NCBI RefSeq assembly: GCF_021155765.1
Contig: NC_060106.1
Span: forward strand, 5,029,501-5,093,500
Length of the DNA: 64,000 nt
DNA from: Diprion similis
Taxonomy: Eukaryota > Arthropoda > Insecta > Hymenoptera > Diprionidae
Direction of reading: 5' to 3'
Below the pieces are notes generated by a model. It saw nothing but the letters and a program-made list of their open reading frames with translations. It was not told the DNA's origin and ran no database searches. The translations under genes and the position numbers were made by a program. Each line of letters begins with the position of its first letter. The first letter of the stretch is position 1. Shown here one piece after another: positions 13,315 through 26,720 of this stretch.

Positions 13315-14546
13315 GAATCTGAGAAAAATTTGGAGATGTTATTTTAGGCTAACAAAATACCTCCGTTCATTAAGACTCAAATTGGAGAGGGTGAGGGTCA
13401 GACCCTTGTCGAATTGACCTGGAATGCCCCATATATAATTCTTCTGTGCGTTGTTTGTGATCGTGTAATTTCTGAACGACTTGACCGATCGAGGTCATAT
13501 TCATGCAATGCTATAAATATTGATTGTCGAGACGATGGTTCATAACTATATAGATATATTTATTGTTGACTTATTTTTCATATTGTTAACACATTATCGC
13601 GCGCCTACCGGACAGTGCAGGACAACGTTTGTCGAGCCAGCTAATTTCTTATAAAACGAGTTTCGAAGAGGAAAGTTCCGATTCGCAGTTTGCAATGGGA
13701 ATTGACAAATATATTTTTAAAATGATAACGGTATTTGGAAGAAGAGTTATCAAATCCTTGTCAATTATCATTTTAAATAAATTTTTGAGACAAAGATCGG
13801 TGTTAAAATCGGTGTAAAAAAAATATGAACGAAATTTCATTCGGCAATCCGTTTTAGAAGAGACTTGAAATATTTTTTTCAAAGTGCGAGAATATTTTTT
13901 CACATCCTCAGTATTTTTGTTTATTTTACATTATTCGCCGCGGAGTTCGGAAACCCAGTTAAATTAAAAGTTTTTTTTGTAACGCAAGCACGATTTTTGC
14001 GTCTTTTTGCCGGATAAGGCAAGACCAACGGGCAAAAAAAAAAAAATTGCTCGGTGCAGCGGGCGTTTTTTGATTTTTTTTTTTTCTTTTGCACGATTTA
14101 GCTTATGCAGATAAAAAAAACTGAAAATGCGCGCCAAAATAGCTTTCAATATTTTGAAGAATATCGTCAATAATTGAGATAAAAACCAAATATGAACTCT
14201 AAAATGTAAGTTTTTTTATTTTCTTAATAAACCTGATTAACAAACATCTACCGATTTTTTTTCTTTCTAATAAACGAAAGTCTTTCAAATAATGCATAAA
14301 TCCATACGGGCGTTACAAAAATTATGGTGTGCACAAAGGCTAATCGGACTTTACGCCCTTGATACACAATATACCTACTATTTAAAATTATTAAAGCTTT
14401 CTGATGCTCACGGGATAGAAAATTTTATCTGGAAATGAGGCGATGGGTGATTGAAAAATAATTGGTGGAATTTTCGTTACGAAACAAAATTTCTGCAGTG
14501 CATATTTTATTGCGTATTGAAAAATATTCGAAATATATGTGCATTA

Positions 14547-14549
<3 letters not shown>

Positions 14550-14602
<53 letters not shown>
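14550..14602. repeat. AT dinucleotide microsatellite
   Basis: An almost unbroken (AT)n run of about 50 bases lies just beyond the stop codon (14621-14623, minus strand) of the CRAL-TRIO gene, so it probably falls in that gene's 3' UTR. Confidence 0.9.
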
Positions 14603-14606
<4 letters not shown>

Positions 14607-14620
14607 GATTAATTCGACGT

Positions 14621-17600
14621 TTAAGATGGTTTGACTGAATTTTTATCAGTATAAATCATTTTGTACTTCTCATCTTCGATAAACCATTCTCGATCATTCT
14701 CGACCCTTGTCTTCCAGTATTCTGCAAAATAAAATACCAAAATGAAACAAATGCACGATTGATTTTTCATTGTGAATGTATATTAATCAGGCGTCTAGAT
14801 TCACATTACTTTTTATGCGTATAAGTATATATACGTCTAATTGTAAATGCAGAGTGTAATAACGTGCGTCTTTGTTCGTTTATCTGCTATCAGTCAACGG
14901 AAGCATCGCGTTGGTGCGATACATGTTGTAACATTAACAGTGTTCTAACTTACACTTTATCACAATTATTTTTTCTCGATTTGATAGTTCAGTTAATTAG
15001 TTTATAATAGATAACAACTAATTTTACTAATTACCGTGCAGACAAAAATTGGCACATGCCACTTGATGTGCTTTAGCACAGTGTTTTATAAATTGCGTTT
15101 CGTAACCAGGGATTTGATTAATGATGTCTCGTCGGTACTGGTCAACATTATTTATTTAAATGTCGACGTTTCGACCAGGCTCGGTCGGCCACCTTCAGGA
15201 ATTATTATGACAACCTCATGAATTCGATGGTGTAGATGTGTAGAAATAAGTAAATATTTTCTTATAAAAAAGGATAATACAACGTGTAGTAAGAAATATT
15301 TCTGCCATCCTTGCAGATGTCGTTTTATAATTTACCATCGCGAAACTGTATAAAATGAGAAATAAAGAAATTTCCGTTGCTCCGCATATTGTTTGCACGT
15401 AAAACATGATACTACGATAAGAAAAGCGGCCAGTTTAATGTGTATACAAGCATCGATTCAGATAAAATAATTTCTACTGATATTCTGCGTTGATTCTTGG
15501 CGTTAAAATACTCAGAGCTTCGTCGCGAGATATTTGTAATAATAGACTAACACATACGTTGTACATATACATAACACATATATTAGGGTGCCTCGTTTGA
15601 GACGACTATTTTTTTTTTTTCACACTAAACACCAAAAAAAGAGTTTTTACCAAAGATGAGCTCTCAATTTTAATTCTATGTACCAGTAAAAAATCTTGAA
15701 GTGGATTATTTTTCTATTTTCTTGATTTTTTTCTATTTTTCTCGTAAACCACTAACTTTACTGCAAGATTATATTCGACTCTTTTGTATGGAATTCAATT
15801 TCCTACAAAAAAGATCATCTAAGCCAAAACCGTAGAGCCAGTAGTTCAAGAGATACATCGAATTAAACAGTTAAAAATTATAAACATTTTCGTTTCAGCT
15901 TAGATTTCAATACTTATTCATGAAATTATTGCTGAAAAAAAGTTATTACACTATTACCGACTAAAAATGAATGATAACAACAACAACAACAGCAATGGCA
16001 AGGACAATACTTATTACAAGTAGTCCGAAATCATCGCAAAACTCAATTATCGTGCGTTAAATCTCGTTATAAATCATAACTCTCGAATTTACTTGTACGG
16101 AAACCATAAATGGAAAAAAAATTGTTGGTAAATTATTGTCGTTATTATTATTATCATTAATTTTGTATCAGTAATACTGTAATAACTTTTCTTTCAGCAA
16201 TAATTTCATAAATAAATACTGAAATCTAGGCTAAAACGAAGATATTTTGATTTTTTTAATGTTCAATTCGATGTATCCCTTGAATTACTAGCTCTACGGT
16301 TTTGGCTTATAGAATCTTTTTTGTAGGAAATTGAATTCCGTACAAAAAAGTTAAGTGCAATTTTGCTGTAAAGTTAGTGGTTTACGAGAAAAAAAAAAAA
16401 AAAAACATGAAAATGGAGGAAAAATCGGCTTTAAAAGATTTTTTACTAGCGAGGCGGTTCATGATGTTTGAACACCAGATGTTTTGAAACAGGTAGAGAG
16501 TATATTCATCGTAAACGTCAGTATACTAGTACTGTAAACGGCCGCTAGGCTGTCAACTTTCTCGCCATCGAAGTAGCTTCAGAGATAGTTCTAAAACCGG
16601 GTAGTCTGTTAGCAACTTAATTACCGTCATTGCGAGAAATCAGAAACCACTACTAGTAGTCTTATTATAATTTAAAAACGCATTGTATCAAGTTACCAAA
16701 CTTCGAACTTTATGTCGACTATTCATACATTAATACTATTGTCACATGTTCAAGTAATACTTCACATATTCAACAGTAAGTAGTCGGGCTTGACCTATTA
16801 CAAAGCAGGTAAATCCCGCAAAATTTTGTATCAACAGAATTACAAATGATATCATTCGATGAATATGCTTAGTGCGTTTGAATAACTATGATTTATAGTC
16901 AATGCAAAAGATTTTTGTAATGACGAATTTAATTATCTCTTTCAACCATTATTTGACTCTTGACTTAACAAAACGTATATTAAAACAAACTCAATTTCTT
17001 TCGGTCCAACAATTTAATATTTATAGAGCAAAATGATTGAGACACGTTCAATCAAATTTTGAGTCATTTCAATCACTTATTTTCTTGATACAAAAATGAT
17101 ATTAGTACGATGAACTTGCGCCGTGTTATCTTGAATAAATCTATAGTCAGCATGATCATTGAAAGGCTTGAATATATCCTACATTAAGTTGTCACAAGTA
17201 TCTTGTTGAATTAAGTAAGTATTGTGTTCGCCGCATTTGACTAGAGCATTTAGTTGAATCAAATGAATATCACTCGACCCAAGTAATCCTTTTCATCTGT
17301 GGAAGTACAGTACAGATCATTCGTAAAAATCTCATCCTTAGAACAATAATCCTTCTATGTATTGATATAATTGTGTATAATTACCTAATTCTGAGGTATA
17401 TACTTAAGAATGGAAGCCCGCTTCGTATCAGGCATCGACCATATAAAAAATACCACTTACCGGTCAATTCCTTAACAGTGCCATCCGTGCCGCCGTATTC
17501 CAATGGTAATATGTTCGGTGATATTTTTTTGTGCAGATTTTTCAAACTGCGAGTATGGACGTGAACTCTAGACTTCATTTTCGGGGTCATAAATTTCCTG

Positions 17601-19267
17601 AATACATTCAGTACGAAGTTGACGTAAACTGGAGCGTTGATGAATTCCATGGAGTTTGTTCGCATTGGATAACAACTTTGCCACGAATGAACCGCTCGCT
17701 TGATCACTGCTGGCGGTAATTGCAGAGCGTGGCCTAGTGTCACAGCATCAAGGTCAAATATCGCGAATACACCGTAGAGCGAAACCTCTTTGCTGTATCT
17801 CGACGCGAGTTCAAGAATCATCTTGCCAGCCTGAAAAACGTTTGTTTGATGTAGTTTATCGATATCGCCTTAGGCAAGTCGAGCGAGTATTAATTGCTTT
17901 AAATATCTAATAACATATGTATCTTGAAAACCGTTTAAAATCTTAGTTCACGCATACCTTGAACACGTTTGACTGTTTGTGCTTACTGGGATCGTGCACG
18001 GACGCTCGAATTATGACGACTAATCTTCCTTCGTGATCGAATTTCCTTAGCGGTAAAAATACCCTGTGAAATTCATCATTTACTATTATTATCGCAGTTT
18101 CAACTTTCTACTTCGCTTCAATAGTTACCCCATCTCGAACATTTCTTGCAGCTCAGGCAACAGCGGGTCTCTGTTGCTAAACCATTCTGGAGCCGTTGTT
18201 CTCAGCTCGTGATAATTACGGAACTTCATTTTCGCCTTCTTCATATCGAATTTACACCCCCTTAGGTAACGCAGAATGTAAAAGTCATCTGCAAGAAATA
18301 TCTAATACGTGATCCAATTACTTCCTTTGGGTTTCTTTAAGTAATCAGTTCGCTTTGGTTGATTGAAATGGATATGTATACATGATGGGTCATCATCTTT
18401 GAATCCTCGGAACACTTTAACCTCACACCGACCAATTTAATTCTAATTTTATTTAAAAATAGTATACATATGTCATCGGACGACTTTGATTTTTTTTAAT
18501 TATTTTGATTTCCCGTTTCGTCAGAATAATGACATCGATTTTACAAATGATAGAAATCATGCCATTCTTCTTATAAAAACCTCGGGCTTCTGAGTAAAAT
18601 ACCGATTTTGATGCTCAACGTGACGGAATCGTATGGAATTAGTATAAAAATACACAAAGTTGTCTTTCGTCATGTTCGACCTATTTTTTTTTTGACAATT
18701 GAACATTTTTTGTACATAAATGTAACTTTTTCAAAATGGGAAATTTATGGGCTTTCCGTGAGAGAAAAAAAAAATACGCACGAGCTATGTATTACGAGCA
18801 CAAGGCGGAGTTTCAGTAAGTGAATATTTATTAGTTTCGACTGACTATCAAATCAGCTTCCTGTAGAATTATCTCTTCTGCTTCCTCGCGTGATCGTCAC
18901 AAAAACCGAGATCATTAATCTAGCGAAATAAGCAGCTAAAAAATTTTCAACTTTATCTCTTTCATATGTACAATGTACATACCTACTACTCATATATAAA
19001 GTTAGAATTAAACAGGTTGCGGCGAGTTAAAAGTGTTCCGGGTATTCTAAAAACGTTCCACGCGTAATCTGTTTACCGCGACGATAACGCGAAGCAATTA
19101 TAATGTATCTTACCAGTGCGAGTATGCAAGTCTTTATTTTCTAATATCCACTGCCTCATTTCCGAGATCTTGTTTCCCCGATCGTGCTCATGTTCGTTTA
19201 AATTCAAAGCAGCGTATTCCCGCTCAGCATCAGTCAAGCTCCAATAATCGTCCGATTCGTTAGACAT
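14621..19267 (-). CDS. CRAL-TRIO domain protein (alpha-tocopherol transfer protein-like)
   Basis: Five exons in transcript order: 19114-19267, 18129-18288, 17958-18063, 17461-17830, 14621-14721. The 891-nt frame codes 296 residues, a normal length for the family, and all phases agree. It starts [17 protein letters not shown] at the first ATG. Residues about 25-75 look like the CRAL-TRIO N-terminal domain, with the familiar [13 protein letters not shown]. The SEC14-like lipid-binding domain follows, with [16 protein letters not shown] and, towards the end, ILPLEYGG(T)DG. The C-terminus, in a separate exon 2.7 kb away, reads [13 protein letters not shown]. Members bind hydrophobic ligands such as tocopherol, retinoids or phosphoinositides in the cytosol; the ligand here cannot be read from sequence. 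The last intron contains a foldback repeat. Confidence 0.92.
15683..16449. repeat. Foldback element in the CRAL-TRIO gene's last intron
   Basis: Arms at about 15683-15990 and 16138-16449 are inverted copies. Shared blocks include CAGTAAAAAATCTT near the outer ends, CTCGTAAACCACTAACTTTA, GGAATTCAATTTCCTACAAA, and TTTCAGC...AAGTTATTACA towards the centre. The arms are diverged and the spacer of about 150 bp is AT-rich. It lies within intron 4 (14722-17460) of the gene above and has no coding potential. Confidence 0.8.
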
Positions 19268-20916
19268 TTTAAGTTAACTGAACGATGAACCGCGTTTTAG
19301 GTCCAATGAGAATCCAGCCTCGATGCGCACTGGCTCTTTAAATAAGCGTGCAGTTGTATTTTATAACGCCTATAAACACACTGCCGATCCTAGCCACACT
19401 TCAGATTGCTTCAGATACTGCCCCACTGCTTGCCATCGGATCTCGTAAAAACAGCGATTGCAGCGCTGCCAGTTGACGGCGTCCCTAACTAACTTTAGCG
19501 CGATTCTTTTATACATGTATATTCAGAAGTCGGCGAGCTGCGCGTAGAACAAACACTTTCGACACAGGATTGAAAGATTTTTTTTTTTCCCATTTTTTCA
19601 ATAACAATCTGTAAGTGGCAACTGCCGCATTTACTCAGACAATACGAAACTTGAAGTCGTCGAAAGATGTCTAGAGGATGTTTTATCCGCCATTTTCTGA
19701 CGCCTCAAAGATATATTTATGCCCAATAAATATCTGCATGCCCAAAGATGTTCTTGGGACCTTAGAGACCTCAAGGCATCCTATAGATGCCATGTTATTT
19801 CGATGGCTTTGAGTTTTTGCTTTTTGCGTAATCGTCACAGGCATTTGTCATGATCATATTCAGTCCACCGGTGCAAACTTAGTTATTGTAGCGCTCGTAT
19901 ATTCTGCAAGCTTTGAAAATGTGATAAAATTTACTGATTGGAATACCGATATCTTCGTGCAGCTGCATTGCTATCGCTTTTAAGCCTTTACCCTGCAGTT
20001 GCAATACACAGACATGCATGCACTCATGCATTACCCACTAATTGGGCTACCTCTTTATTAGATCTACTAGATTTGATCATACGGGAGGTCATATGAATTG
20101 ACTCTGACTGATGGGAAAAAATCAAATTTATGGTCACGTTTTGATTAATATTTATACGGCGGCATTTATTTTTTTAAGCTATACAAGATAATTTAGCAAT
20201 AAGAAATGAAACTCGATAGAATACATTTTTTAAACCTTCTGAAAATCGTTTTTATTCATTACAATTATTCATAATTTATTTCTTATTGGTTTATGTTCTT
20301 TGAATCAGCTGTAATACAGGGTCCCCTAATCACAGGCAATTCGAGATACAAGTCCACTTTGATTAATTCCGCTGCTCTTTTGTTAGCACGATACTGATGC
20401 TGATGAAAATTGTACCCTGATTTGCCTATAATTAGAGATTTCTATGGGGTCTATCACGGAAATAGTCCCGTATATATCTCCATCCTTCGAATACTCCATT
20501 GTGTATGATTTGGTGTACCAATAATTTGTGCTGTTGTTATTCCGTGATTTTCATCTTCGACGTCAATTTCTCTGGGTTTTCACGTAGCCGTGCCATTCTT
20601 TCTTCGGTGCAGTCTTGTTCTGCAAAAAATGATGCATTTGAATCGGTACCGGTAAAAAAATTTCAATTTTATCTTCATATGTGATGTTTTTTTCGTACGA
20701 TAACTATGTAATCAAATTCAACACGCCCACCTCCTAATTCCGTTTCTGATATTTTACATTCAATTGCAGAGCAAACCAACTGAGTTAGCGAGTGATTTAA
20801 TTGGTTCTTGTCACTGTGTCATTAAGATTGCCAAATTTCTAATCTTTCATTCACGAAAAAAATCTATTCCTAATCAATTTAACTTTTCTCTAGTTGATAA
20901 TATTATCCCTTATTAA
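19268..20916. other. Spacer between the CRAL-TRIO and kinesin genes
   Basis: This must contain the CRAL-TRIO promoter and 5' UTR at its left end and the kinesin 3' UTR at its right end. No TATA box, RNA gene or further exon was convincing. The stretch at about 19300-19520 is less AT-rich than its surroundings. Confidence 0.5.
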
Positions 20917-23900
20917 TCAGAATTCGAAAATATTCGTTGTTCTATGGAATCGTAACATTGTCAAATTATTAAAGATTACTTCAATCATACGCTGCATCAT
21001 CTTCTGCAGGTTGACAAACTGTACTCTCATTTGCTCGGTAGCGTCGATCGGTTCCAACGCAGTAGCTTCATCTTTAGGTTTATCTTCTTCTAATTTTAAT
21101 ACTGCTTGGTTAACAGTTTTTTGACAAAAGGTTTGAAACGCACACTCAAGCTCGAAACTAGTATTAAGTTCGTCCTCGACTAACTGCCTTAACTCATCTT
21201 CCGCTTGCATAACCTGACATTTCATATTGCTCAAATTTTTTTTCAGATTCGTCACGACGTTTAACAAACGTTGCTCTATCTCTGGAATAAGCACTCTGCC
21301 TTCGTCGTCGTAAACTTCGTTGCCTGTCAGGTGCCGGATGTTCTGCTGTTTACGAAGCTCTAATTGTGCACTTTCCATCTCATTTATCATTTGCTTGTGC
21401 TGTAAAACTAAATTCATCAGTACTTCTTGGCCAGCCTTTCTGGCCGCCTCCTTCTCCTCCAGTTTATTCTTAAGTTTCATTCCATCGTCATCTTCCTTGA
21501 GGTAGTTTTCGAATGTCTCATCTCTCTGCGGGGTCTGTTAAAAAGGAAGATTTCTTTTTATAAAAGATATTCTTTGGCTGTAAGCTGTAAGTACCGATCA
21601 GGTGATATCAGTCGTGGTTTGGTTCGGGTACCGTTGAAGTTTTTTTTCGCCGATAAGGGCACCCATCATATTTCAATATCTAAATGATGTATGACCATTT
21701 GGCGCCCAGAATGTTGCAACCCCCACAGTACAAATCATAATTAATGTCTGCCAGACGATGTTTAGAAAATGTTTCATTGTCCGTTTTTTGGCATACAAAA
21801 ATCTTAAAAGACATCTTTCGTATGTAAAGATATTCTTTCGAAGTGAATAGTGGGTCAGAAAACATCTTCTAAACGTCTTTTTGGCAACTGCAACTTTTGT
21901 ACTATCTGGATAAATGTCAATTTGTGTGATCGCAAATCTCGCTATACTTAAACAACATAGACTTACCGAGTGTGCCAAATGGACAAACGATAAAGCTAAT
22001 TCATCACATTTTAATTATCAGTAACTTAACGGTGTAATCACTTTTAAAACTACCGATGCTTCCGTCGGCCTGCAACAACGCACGATATCCATGGCACGTG
22101 GTTCTCCATATCTATTAATCTTCATTAGTGTCACTACAGGGCCAAACGCAGGGATTATCCGTCCTGGTCCGATCGTGATCCCTGTTTCAAAGGCCAAATT
22201 AATTAGAGAATGATCCGTCTAAGGTATAATAGTTTTCCCAAAAAAATGTTAAAATTTATTTTGCTTGAATGCTGGTCAATAGTCCCAGCTCACTGCTAAT
22301 AAGTTATAATAATTGTGCTGATATTTCTTAGGGACGAAACAGCAGGTCAGTCTGCATAAATATTTAGAATAAAAAGTAAAATGTAAAGCAAAAAAGAGTA
22401 AACCGTTCAATAAACTACCGTCAACATTATCTGTGCAAATGATGATGGACTCAAATCGTATAAGAATAATACCAGTTTAGTCATTTCGACAGTTCTATTT
22501 TTGAAATGTTATCTCATATCGCTGGTATTTTATTTCCTATCATTCAAAAATTCTCAGAATCAGTTCTATTGCATAACAAAGACGTTGTTTCAGTCGGGTT
22601 ATTAGGGCAAATAACCTTAGCTTAATGTGAAAACAGTCAAATTCGAGATAAACCTGTTGTGTCTGTAGCTTCATAGGCAAATCTGACTAATCTATTTTAT
22701 ATACCTGGATCCTCTATTTCACCAACTTTGTCAATCACAGTTTCATCTTCGCCAACTGAAGATGACGATGTCACTTTCGATAAACGTTCCCCTGTAGATT
22801 TCTTACGCCGTGTTCTCCCAGTACCACCCGTTACTGTGATCTAACAGTCATATCGTCAATCTATTTAATATCGGTGATAATTATCATTGCACCGTCATTT
22901 ACACCGGATAATTTGATGCTACTGATGCAACTGATGCAAGCATCGCAATTAATTTTGTAACCATCTTCTAGATAAGAAATAGTACAAGAATACGTCTAAA
23001 TGATATAAATCTTACGACTCACATGGGGAGTACACGTATGTACATATAATAGAGTGACCAATTCTGGAAAAATTTGAACTTTAGATCGAGTCTCATTAGA
23101 TCTGTATTTTTTTTCGTTCCGTGGGCAGCGGTTCCTGAGAATCACACAGGGATTATTTCTTAAGAAATTATTTATTTTTATTTTTATTACTTTCACATAC
23201 ATTTATATGAAATTATTTTCTTGCAACAGAATGTATTGGGTGAACTTATCATTTAAAAAACCGTATAAAGCGGGTAAGTGGTGCCGCACGTACGTTTGTT
23301 TTAAACTAATGCTGTTTCTGACAAAGATTGATACGTACCTTATACAACTTTCGATAGAGTATAATAAAATGAGAATACCCGAATTATATCGTTTTTTTTA
23401 AACGATGAGGTCATCCAATACATTCTGTTGGAAGAGAATGATTTTATGAAATGTATATGAAAGTAATAAAACGAATCAAGATTTTTTTTATAAAATAAAT
23501 CCTATGATTTCTCGTGAAGCCGTACCTATGGGTTGGAAAAAATACGGATCTAATGAAACTTGATGCAGTTTCATCAGTTCAAATTTTATCAAAAACGGTA
23601 ATCCCAGAAGCGTGTACCCTCTCGTCAGTTTTCGTCGTCAAATTGGTGTTTTGGTTCTTAAAGACATTTTTTAGTCGTGAACTTCTTTTCGTTTCACTAT
23701 TTCTGGCATGTATTTGCAACACTTGAAATATTTAAATCACCTTCGACGATTTAGTCACTGACAAAGCGGAACCCTTCATATCTTTTGCAGCCAAATCGTA
23801 AGCCTCTCGCGCTGCTTGCTCCAAAGCTACTTTATGGTCTGCTTCAAGCCTGCAAGCGTAATTTTTTTTATTTTTACCAATCAACGATTAGAATTTTCAA

Positions 23901-25691
23901 AGGGTAATTGGATATTTCTGTCACTAACTTTGCAAACAACTCCTTGAACGTTTTAAGCAATATCTGAGATTGCGACATGCTCAAGAGCATCAAATCGTCC
24001 AAGCCACCATTTAGGAAATCAATGGCAGCCTGTTCGATTTGCTTTGCTCTCGCCGTCGACACATTTCCCAATTGCTCTTGATGAAGGAGCATATTGTTCA
24101 TGTCCAACTCCTTTCTCAAGCGAACAATCTTCTCTCGCAACTTTCCCACTTCCATGTCAGATTCTGGCATAACCTCGTATTGAATCTTCTTTGGTTTCAG
24201 CTTCTTCACGTTGCTGGCAAATCTCAACGTTGACAATGTCAAAATTAGATGTTCCTCAGTTATACGTATGTGTGCGATGAAACTGTTCACAATTGTACAA
24301 AAGCTTTTAAGTTCGATGAATTTCACCTGCGGCTTAAATATGAGACTGATTACCGCAATAAAGAGCTTAGGTCGAATGCGCGACCTAAATACTTTAGCAA
24401 GTTGCTACTGTGGCGAGGGATGTTGGATCTGTTTGGGTTCCGTAAAGCGAGAATAAACTGTTCCAAATTTGACTTGTCCAAATTTGCGTTGCAAATCTGC
24501 TCGGCTGATTTACGGCAACCCGCATTTCCGGCCGAATCGACACCGGCCATATCCACGACGTGAATCTGCAAAAGTTTTTTTTGAATACTCCTTACAGTTA
24601 TGCCGTATAATTCATCCCCCATCATCTTACTCTCGAGTGTCTCGCAACCGCCCACGACGTAATCAAACTCGTGTTAGACACGTGAAATGTAAGGATACTT
24701 GTGCCTTGATGAGACGCATCGTACGTTTCTCCTTGTCCGATCGATTTGCGGGCTTCGCCTTCGAATATTCTCTTCAAGGTTTCGTCTTCGCTATTTACGG
24801 GTGCTGAAGTTACGTTCTAAATAAACGATGAACCACTTTTAGACGTATTTCGGGCAAAATAGTCGATACTTCAAAAGAGCTTAACAGCGGTTAAACCTTC
24901 AAGGCGTCACGGATATTAAATTTTGCTCGGCAGTTTTTTCCGACCAACAAATCCTTCACTTGATTTTTGTATATTTCCACGTAGCTCATATGATATTCAA
25001 TTGCGTCGGAATATTTTCTATTTCGTTTCTCTTCAAACATATCCGATAACAGCCGTGCAATAATGCCTCTGTGCTAAAAAAATTAACGTATATGAATAAA
25101 TTATGGGATCTGAGGAAACAACAAAGAGTTACGGCTCGTATGACTGTCAAATTACTTTAAACTTATAGTTTTCACCTCATAATTGTTTCTCAATCCAGCT
25201 GTTGTGAAACTCTTTCCAGTTCCGGTTTGTCCGTAACTTATGAGAACGCAATTAGCTCCATCTAAAATGCTTAAGCGATTGGAAATTATAACGTGGTATT
25301 TATTCGTTACTGCGAATGAACGAGTATTCACTTTTTGAGCAAGTCTTTGGTGACGCTTTTGTAAACTTCTTCTTGTGAACAGTTGTAGAAGATTCCATCC
25401 GTTGCAAACCGCCAGTAAACTGGGCTTTTGGATTTCACGAATCTGTCATACTTGATATCTTGCGAACAGCGTACGTACATGTCCTGTTAAAGTACTTATC
25501 TATTACACACGTTGTCACTAAAGTTACATGGACAAGAGAATAAATCTAAGATCGCATTTTTTATAATCCTCTTTACTTACTTTTCCGTTGTCATCCAGCT
25601 TCACAAGAGATTCACAAATCGTCGTGAGAGGTAAAATTCTTACGAAAATTTTAACGTTTTGTACTTGCGCAGCTTCTTCCTCGTCCATCAT
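20917..25691 (-). CDS. Kinesin-9 family protein (KIF9/KIF6-like), divergent motor
   Basis: Eleven exons in transcript order: 25581-25691, 25332-25483, 25176-25269, 24897-25073, 24631-24816, 24354-24565, 23929-24282, 23741-23849, 22705-22840, 22054-22181, 20917-21534. They make 758 residues, close to vertebrate KIF9. The N-terminus is VQNVKIFVRILPL; the P-loop GQTGTGKS is at 101-108; VEIYKNQVKDLL is the usual beta strand; switch II reads VVDMAGVDS where DLAGSE is expected; the motor closes with TLSTLRFAS. The tail is helical, with the QEQLGNVSTARAKQIEQAAIDFLNG-type region and a C-terminal coiled coil like KIF9. Kinesin-9 proteins are axonemal, so a role in cilia or sperm flagella is expected. 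The switch I motif SSRSH is not intact. The exon 3 acceptor and the exon 5-6 and 6-7 junctions are the least certain joins. Confidence 0.85.
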
Positions 25692-26720
25692 TTTATCTCG
25701 TTATTCGATCTTAATTTCAGAGGCTTACCTACTACGCATACATACACAATGCTACTGAATGAAAAACAATTACATGCAAAATTTCCTAGATGCGGGAAAT
25801 ACTTTAATTATCACATAATCGTCGTAGTTCAAAAATTGAAATTTCTTCAGCTTTCGAAAATTAAACATAATTGCAAGGTTAACTCAATTATTTTACATTA
25901 TACCGTGAAGTAAGTATCGAATAAGTCAATCACACATTGAAAACGGCCTCCTTGTTCTTTGCTTAATTTGATCGCCTGTTTTTAGTCAATCTGGCAACAC
26001 GTCACGCATGCATGTACCTATATTGAATTCAATTCTCTAAGCAGGCGTTAAGCAAGGCTGGAACATGCGCGCCGAAATGTGGAAACAAGTGAAACACCTC
26101 GGCGCCTACAGATAGGCAACCGGCTTTCGTGAGTATCGGCCTTAGTTGACGGAGTGAATTCGCGGTAGCCACACGTGGGTGAAAATCTGTTGGTTATTCA
26201 TGATAAATTTGTACGGTATTTGATATTCTACAAATTGTAAGTAAGCATAATTACTTTCCGAGCTTTATCTGATAAACAGATCATTTTTTCAATACACACT
26301 ACGTGCGTTTAGTGTACTTGTACGAATAGGTTATGTTACATTTGTAATTTTCTAATCTATTCATTATTTGCAATAATATATGATAATATTATGGGCGATT
26401 TTCAACTGAACAGTGCGATATAGAAAAGCCTTATGTGACTTTGTTTAAACAAACAGATTATTCTTATTAGCTTGCGACGAGTCGGAGTTATTAACCTCTC
26501 TAGGCTCTTATTCTCCATTTCTTTCAAGTTTTACTTTTATTAACAATCGTGATTAGCTTCATGATTGTGAAGATTGAACCCTTGGCATTCAAGTTTTGGT
26601 CTCGTAGTGAAATAACTATGTTAGTTAAATCGGAAAATACGTCCATATCGGGATTGTAATTAAGTATCTTCCCACCGCCACTATCAATATTAATTTGATT
26701 TTCAGATTTAATTCAGCATC
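25692..26720. promoter_or_regulatory. Shared divergent promoter region, kinesin-9 / NOP14
   Basis: About 1 kb separates the two start codons of divergently transcribed genes. On the plus strand a donor-like GTAAGTAA at 26237 and an acceptor TTTTCAG just before the NOP14 ATG suggest a non-coding first exon and 5' UTR intron for NOP14. No TATA box was convincing; the assignment rests on position only. Confidence 0.5.

Larger units (their letters stand above)
10167..14620. other. Gene-free spacer after the ABC transporter
   Basis: This region includes the transporter 3' UTR, whose end I cannot fix, and otherwise holds only AT-rich sequence. It has a GT microsatellite at about 10213-10250, CT microsatellites at about 10298-10335 and 10557-10577, a foldback element at 12823-13314 and a long AT dinucleotide run at about 14550-14602. 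No multi-exon gene or RNA gene was recognised. Confidence 0.6.

Noticed and set aside
12823-13417. Two similar short frames on opposite strands suggesting a duplicated gene
   Set aside because: They are the same inverted-repeat arm read from both sides, low in complexity and without conserved coding pattern.
17381-17460. C-terminal continuation of the CRAL-TRIO exon by about 25 codons
   Set aside because: It reads past a GTAAGT donor into the intron. The family's true C-terminus ([13 protein letters not shown]) is found in phase at 14621-14721.
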